64,000 nt of DNA from Pseudomonas koreensis (GTDB lineage: Bacteria; Pseudomonadota; Gammaproteobacteria; Pseudomonadales; Pseudomonadaceae): the NCBI RefSeq assembly GCF_025447595.1, contig NZ_JAOEJU010000022.1, positions 1-64,000 on the forward strand, read 5' to 3'. Made by a program: the position numbers and the translations under genes. Under the pieces are notes generated by a model. That model did no database searches, was not told the DNA's origin, and saw nothing but the letters and a program-made list of their open reading frames with translations. Below are positions 60,024 to 64,000 of the stretch, one piece after another; position 1 is the stretch's first letter; every line of letters starts with the position of its first letter.

Positions 60024-60643
60024 AACCGTCCGAGTGGCTGGAAAGTCTGCGCAATATCGACTTCAACGACCTTGATACCAGCAATATCGGTTCCTGGCCG
60101 GCGGCGGCCAAGAGTCTGGCCGGCGGGCTGCTGATGGTGCTGGTTCTGGCGCTTGGCTATAACTTTTTCATCAGTGATCTGGAGTCCCAACTCGAGCTCA
60201 AGCGCGAGGAGGAAGTCACGCTCAAGGAGCAGTTTGCGAGCAAGGCGAGCATGGCCGCCAACCTGGAGCTGTACACGCAGCAGATGAAGGAGATGGAAAA
60301 CTCGTTCGGCGTACTGCTGCGACAATTGCCCAGCGACACCGAAGTGCCGGGGCTGCTGGAGGACATCACCCGCACCGGGCTGGGCAGTGGTCTTGAGTTC
60401 GAAGAGATCAAGTTGCTCCCGGAGGTCACCCAACAGTTCTACATCGAGCTACCCATCCAGATTACCGTGACGGGCGCCTATCACGACCTCGCCACATTCG
60501 TCAGTGGCGTAGCCGGGTTGCCGCGTATTGTCACGCTGCACGATTTTGAGCTGGCGCCGGCGAATCCTGAAGGCGGGACGAAGTTGCGCATGAGCATCCT
60601 CGCCAAGACCTACCGCTACAACGACAAGGGGCTGCAAAAATGA
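60020..60643 (+). CDS. pilO: Type IV pilus assembly protein PilO
   Basis: A 207-residue inner-membrane protein: short cytosolic tail, TM at about 36-55, coiled coil (LELKREEEVTLKEQFASKA), and a ferredoxin-like periplasmic domain. With PilN and PilP it links the cytosolic motor to the PilQ secretin. Starts and ends with 4-bp overlaps with its neighbours. Confidence 0.96.
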   Translation: MKPSEWLESLRNIDFNDLDTSNIGSWPAAAKSLAGGLLMVLVLALGYNFFISDLESQLELKREEEVTLKEQFASKASMAANLELYTQQMKEMENSFGVLLRQLPSDTEVPGLLEDITRTGLGSGLEFEEIKLLPEVTQQFYIELPIQITVTGAYHDLATFVSGVAGLPRIVTLHDFELAPANPEGGTKLRMSILAKTYRYNDKGLQK

Positions 60644-61164
60644 GCCCGATCCGGTTTTTCACCTTGTCGACCTTGATACTTGCGCTGGGTGGCTGTGGCG
60701 GCGATGACTTCAGTGACCTCGACGCCTACATGAACGAGGTGCGGCTTCGCCCTCCCGGCAAAATCGAGCCGACGCCGGCTTTTCGCACCTATCCGACGTT
60801 TACCTACAGCGCCGCCAGTCTGCGTAGTCCGTTTTCGCGCCAGGTGCGGGTAGATCTGGCTGGACACAAACAGGGTTCACGAGACGTCAAGCCCGACCCC
60901 AACCGGGTCAAACAATACCTCGAAGGTTTCAACATCGAGCAGTTTGAAATGGTCGGCACGATCGCCAATGCCTCCGGCTCCTTCGCGCTGCTGCGGGGGG
61001 CTGGGGGAGTTCATCGGCTCAAGGTCGGCGATTATCTGGGACGTAATGACGGGCGCATCGTCGCCATCAGCGCTTCCCAGGTCGATGTGGTGGAAATCGT
61101 TCCCGACGGAGAAGGTGCCTGGCTGGAGCGGCCGCGCACCATTCCTTTGAAAGAGCACTCATAG
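60640..61164 (+). CDS. pilP: Type IV pilus assembly lipoprotein PilP
   Basis: A 174-residue lipoprotein with the lipobox ALGGC (Cys19), an extended linker, and a C-terminal beta-sandwich (about 85-170, MVGTIANASGSFALLRGAGGVHRLKVGDYLGRNDG) that contacts the N0 domain of PilQ. Overlaps pilO by 4 bp, 13 bp before pilQ. Confidence 0.96.
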   Translation: MSPIRFFTLSTLILALGGCGGDDFSDLDAYMNEVRLRPPGKIEPTPAFRTYPTFTYSAASLRSPFSRQVRVDLAGHKQGSRDVKPDPNRVKQYLEGFNIEQFEMVGTIANASGSFALLRGAGGVHRLKVGDYLGRNDGRIVAISASQVDVVEIVPDGEGAWLERPRTIPLKEHS

Positions 61165-61177
61165 TGGAAGTTGAACA

Positions 61178-63256
61178 ATGAACAGGATTTTATCCACCTT
61201 CGGTATTTCGCTATGGATAGCGCTGCTTTCGCCGATGGTACAGGCAGCCAATCTGAAGGCGCTGGACGTCGCGGCACTGCCGGGCGAGCGGGTCGAACTG
61301 AAGCTGTCGTTCGACGGCCCGCCCCCGCAACCCAAGGGCTACACCACCGATTCGCCGGCACGGATCGCACTCGACCTGCCGGGTGTCGCCAGTCAGCTGG
61401 CGAGCAAGACCCGTGACCTGGGCAGCGGCAATGCCCGCACGGCCACCGTGGTCGAGGCCAATAATCGTACACGGCTGATCATCAGTCTGACGCAACTGGC
61501 ACCGTACGACACCCGGGTCGAAGGCAATACGGTATTTGTGGTGGTCGGGCAAGGCAGCAAAGCCGCTGCCCCGCGTACGGCGACTCGCACGCCGCGCGCA
61601 GCAGCTGCGGCAGTGCCAGTCCGCACGTTTGCGCCGACCGCCAGGGCCATTCGCGGTGTGGACTTTCAGCGTGGAACGGCGGGCGAAGGCAATGTCGTCA
61701 TCGACCTTTCCGACCCGACCATCGCCCCTGATATCCAGGAGCACGACGGCAAGATCATTCTCAATTTCGCCCGTACCCAATTGCCAGAACCGCTGCGGGT
61801 GCGCCTCGACGTCAAGGATTTCGCCACCCCGGTGCAGTTCGTCAATGCCGGTGTCAGCGGTGATCGCGCGACGATCACCGTCGAGCCCAGCGGTACTTTC
61901 GACTATTCCACCTACCAGACCGACAACAAGCTGACCGTCAGCATCCGGCCGTTGACCGTCGATGACCTGCAAAAGCGCAACGCTGACCGCAACAGCTATA
62001 ACGGCGAAAAGCTCTCGTTGAATTTCCAGGACATCGATGTGCGTTCGGTGCTGCAACTGATCGCCGACTTCACCAACCTCAACCTGGTGGCCAGCGATAC
62101 GGTACAGGGCGGCATTACCTTGCGTCTGCAGAACGTGCCGTGGGATCAGGCGCTGGATCTGGTGCTCAAGACCAAAGGCCTGGACAAACGCAAGGTCGGC
62201 AACGTGTTGCTGGTGGCGCCGGCAGATGAAATCGCCGCCCGCGAACGGCAGGAACTGGAGTCGCAGAAACAGATCGCCGAACTGGCACCGCTGCGCCGCG
62301 AACTGCTGCAAGTGAACTACGCCAAGGCTGCGGACATCGCCAAGCTGTTCCAGTCGGTCACCAGCGCTGAGGCGAAGGTCGATGAACGGGGTTCGATCAC
62401 CGTCGATGAGCGAACCAACAACATCATTGCGTACCAGACCCAGGATCGCCTCGACGAGCTGCGGCGGATCGTGGCGCAACTGGATATTCCGGTGCGTCAG
62501 GTGATGATCGAGGCGCGGATCGTCGAGGCCAACGTCGATTACGACAAGAGCCTGGGCGTGCGCTGGGGCGGTTCGATCCAGAACAAGGGCAACTGGAATA
62601 CTTCCGGGGTCAGCAACGGCTCTTCGACCACCATCGGTACGCCGGGCAGCACCAGCACCAACTCGCCGTTCGTCGACATGGGCACGGTCAACAACACGTC
62701 CGGGATCGGCATCGCGTTCATCACCGACAATGTTTTGCTCGACCTTGAGCTGACTGCGATGGAGAAGACCGGCAACGGCGAAATCGTCTCGCAGCCCAAG
62801 GTGGTCACCTCCGACAAGGAAACCGCGAAAATCCTCAAGGGCACCGAGATCCCGTATCAGGAAGCCAGCTCCAGCGGCGCTACGTCGGTGTCCTTCAAGG
62901 AGGCGTCGCTGTCGCTGGAAGTGACGCCGCAGATCACCCCTGACAACCGCATCATCATGGAGGTGAAGGTCACCAAGGACGAACCGGATTACCTGAACAA
63001 AGTGCAGGATGTACCGCCGATCAAGAAAAACGAGGTCAATGCCAAGGTGCTGGTGAACGACGGCGAGACCATCGTGATCGGGGGCGTTTTCTCAAATACT
63101 CAAAGCAAGGTCGTAGATAAGGTGCCATTTCTTGGCGATGTGCCGTATCTTGGCCGCCTTTTCCGGCGTGATGTGGTTTCGGAGAAAAAATCCGAGCTGC
63201 TGGTATTTCTCACTCCGCGTATCATGAATAACCAGGCGATTGCTGTGAGTCGTTGA
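61178..63256 (+). CDS. pilQ: Type IV pilus secretin PilQ
   Basis: A 692-residue outer-membrane secretin through which the pilus exits. A signal peptide (to about residue 24, MVQA/ANLKAL), two AMIN domains (about 27-115 and 150-255) that bind peptidoglycan, the STN/N0 domain (LSLNFQDIDVRSVLQLIADFT), N1, and the secretin core (VIVEANVDYDKSLGVRWGG to the VPFLGDVPYLGRLFRRD motif near 660). The length fits pseudomonad PilQ. Followed 4 bp later by aroK. Confidence 0.97.
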   Translation: MNRILSTFGISLWIALLSPMVQAANLKALDVAALPGERVELKLSFDGPPPQPKGYTTDSPARIALDLPGVASQLASKTRDLGSGNARTATVVEANNRTRLIISLTQLAPYDTRVEGNTVFVVVGQGSKAAAPRTATRTPRAAAAAVPVRTFAPTARAIRGVDFQRGTAGEGNVVIDLSDPTIAPDIQEHDGKIILNFARTQLPEPLRVRLDVKDFATPVQFVNAGVSGDRATITVEPSGTFDYSTYQTDNKLTVSIRPLTVDDLQKRNADRNSYNGEKLSLNFQDIDVRSVLQLIADFTNLNLVASDTVQGGITLRLQNVPWDQALDLVLKTKGLDKRKVGNVLLVAPADEIAARERQELESQKQIAELAPLRRELLQVNYAKAADIAKLFQSVTSAEAKVDERGSITVDERTNNIIAYQTQDRLDELRRIVAQLDIPVRQVMIEARIVEANVDYDKSLGVRWGGSIQNKGNWNTSGVSNGSSTTIGTPGSTSTNSPFVDMGTVNNTSGIGIAFITDNVLLDLELTAMEKTGNGEIVSQPKVVTSDKETAKILKGTEIPYQEASSSGATSVSFKEASLSLEVTPQITPDNRIIMEVKVTKDEPDYLNKVQDVPPIKKNEVNAKVLVNDGETIVIGGVFSNTQSKVVDKVPFLGDVPYLGRLFRRDVVSEKKSELLVFLTPRIMNNQAIAVSR

Positions 63257-63260
63257 TTCT

Positions 63261-63779
63261 GTGCGAAATTTGATTCTTGTAGGACCGATGGGGGCTGGAA
63301 AAAGCACCATCGGCCGATTACTGGCCAAAGAGCTGCGCCTGCCGTTCAAGGATTCCGACAAGGAAATTGAACTGCGTACGGGCGCCAATATCCCGTGGAT
63401 CTTCGACAAGGAAGGCGAGCCCGGCTTTCGTGACCGTGAGCAGGCGATGATCGCCGAGCTGTGCGCGTTCGACGGCGTGGTGCTGGCGACCGGTGGCGGC
63501 GCCGTGATGCGCGATGCCAACCGCAAGGCCCTGTACGAGGGCGGGCGGGTGGTGTATCTGCACGCCTCCGTCGAGCAGCAGGTCGGCCGCACCTCTCGCG
63601 ACCGTAATCGGCCATTGCTGCGTACTGCCAATCCGGAGAAAACCTTGCGCGATCTGCTGGCGATCCGTGATCCGCTTTATCGGGAAATCGCCGATCTGGT
63701 GGTGGAAACCGACGAGCGGCCGCCACGCATGGTCGTGCTCGATATTCTCGACCGCCTGGCGCAGCTTCCGCCCCGTTAA
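63261..63779 (+). CDS. aroK: Shikimate kinase
   Basis: A 172-residue kinase making shikimate 3-phosphate. Walker A GPMGAGKST is at about 8-16, the shikimate-binding DSDKEIE and RDREQ residues, GGGAV and the RPLL lid follow. The start is a GTG at 63261, just after the pilQ stop; the N-terminus MRNLILVG is as expected. It is coupled to aroB downstream, a conserved pair. Confidence 0.96.
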   Translation: MRNLILVGPMGAGKSTIGRLLAKELRLPFKDSDKEIELRTGANIPWIFDKEGEPGFRDREQAMIAELCAFDGVVLATGGGAVMRDANRKALYEGGRVVYLHASVEQQVGRTSRDRNRPLLRTANPEKTLRDLLAIRDPLYREIADLVVETDERPPRMVVLDILDRLAQLPPR

Positions 63780-63931
63780 AGCATCGCTCGAAATGCGCTA
63801 TCCTCGGCGTCCTGTCACAACCCGCCGAGGTTGTGGCGGATGGCGTGCGAGCGGCGTCATACCCGCTATAGGCCGCAGACAACCAATAATTCAGGGCAGG
63901 ACGCCTGCTTCCATCTTCACTGTGGGGACAC

Positions 63932-64000
63932 ATGCAGACACTCAAGGTCGACCTAGGCGAGCGCAGCTACCCGATTCACATTGGCGAAGGATTACTGGAC
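63932..64000 (+). CDS. aroB: 3-dehydroquinate synthase, 5' end only
   Basis: The first 23 codons of AroB (MQTLKVDLGERSYPIHIGEG) are followed by the window end. AroB converts DAHP to 3-dehydroquinate. The ATG and context after aroK support the call; the rest is not visible. Confidence 0.92.
   Translation, partial: MQTLKVDLGERSYPIHIGEGLLD

Overview
The window looks like a chromosomal segment of a fluorescent Pseudomonas (P. fluorescens/P. koreensis-like). The evidence is the high-GC codon use, the many REP elements built on GTGGGAGCGAGCTTGCTCGCGAA, the two-synthase medium-chain-length PHA locus, and gene orders that match Pseudomonas chromosomes: opgGH, an amino-acid ABC transporter, an HBM chemoreceptor, rsmE-tatCBA-hisEI-ubiBJE-pha-hslUV-argS-priA-rpmE, then maeB-ponA-pilMNOPQ-aroKB. 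No rRNA, tRNA, CRISPR array, prophage or insertion sequence was found.

Region 1 (1-3.0 kb) has the 5' part of a dCACHE amino-acid chemoreceptor and two small lipoprotein genes, one of them a bacterial lipocalin. Region 2 (3.0-17.8 kb) is a large histidine-utilisation (hut) locus. hutF diverges from hutCD, and hutU starts a long unit: hutU, an NCS1 permease, a three-gene OpuA-type ABC transporter (hutX, hutW, hutV), two hutH paralogues, hutI and hutG. A sigma-54 promoter whose predicted start site is covered by a HutC operator precedes hutU, and a second HutC-type operator lies between hutF and hutC. The upstream HutH paralogue has lost the MIO-forming Ala-Ser-Gly and a second catalytic residue, so it cannot be a normal histidase. 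No APC-family histidine permease gene is present in the locus.

Region 3 (17.9-21.9 kb) is more accessory: a small low-GC exported protein, an orphan quaternary-amine binding protein coupled to an esterase, then pip and dtd. Region 4 (22-31.6 kb) holds osmoregulated periplasmic glucan synthesis (opgGH), a polar amino-acid ABC transporter and a McpK-like chemoreceptor. Region 5 (31.6-37.7 kb, mostly minus strand) has rsmE, the Tat translocase, hisEI and the ubiquinone genes ubiEJB. Region 6 (37.9-45 kb) is the PHA locus: phaIF on plus, converging on phaC1-phaZ-phaC2-phaD on minus, with a sigma-54-type promoter before phaC1. Region 7 (45.2-54.1 kb) has a DUF971 protein, HslUV, an FtsN-like SPOR protein, ArgS, PriA, ribosomal protein L31 and an exported nuclease. 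Region 8 (54.2-64 kb) has malic enzyme, PBP1a, the type IV pilus alignment and secretin operon pilMNOPQ, aroK and the first codons of aroB.

Most of the window is conserved housekeeping DNA. The points most worth a second look are the degenerate HutH paralogue and the regulatory architecture of the hut locus, the binding protein-esterase pair, and a terminator hairpin that also encodes the start of a signal peptide. I did not see evidence of a wholly new multi-gene system.
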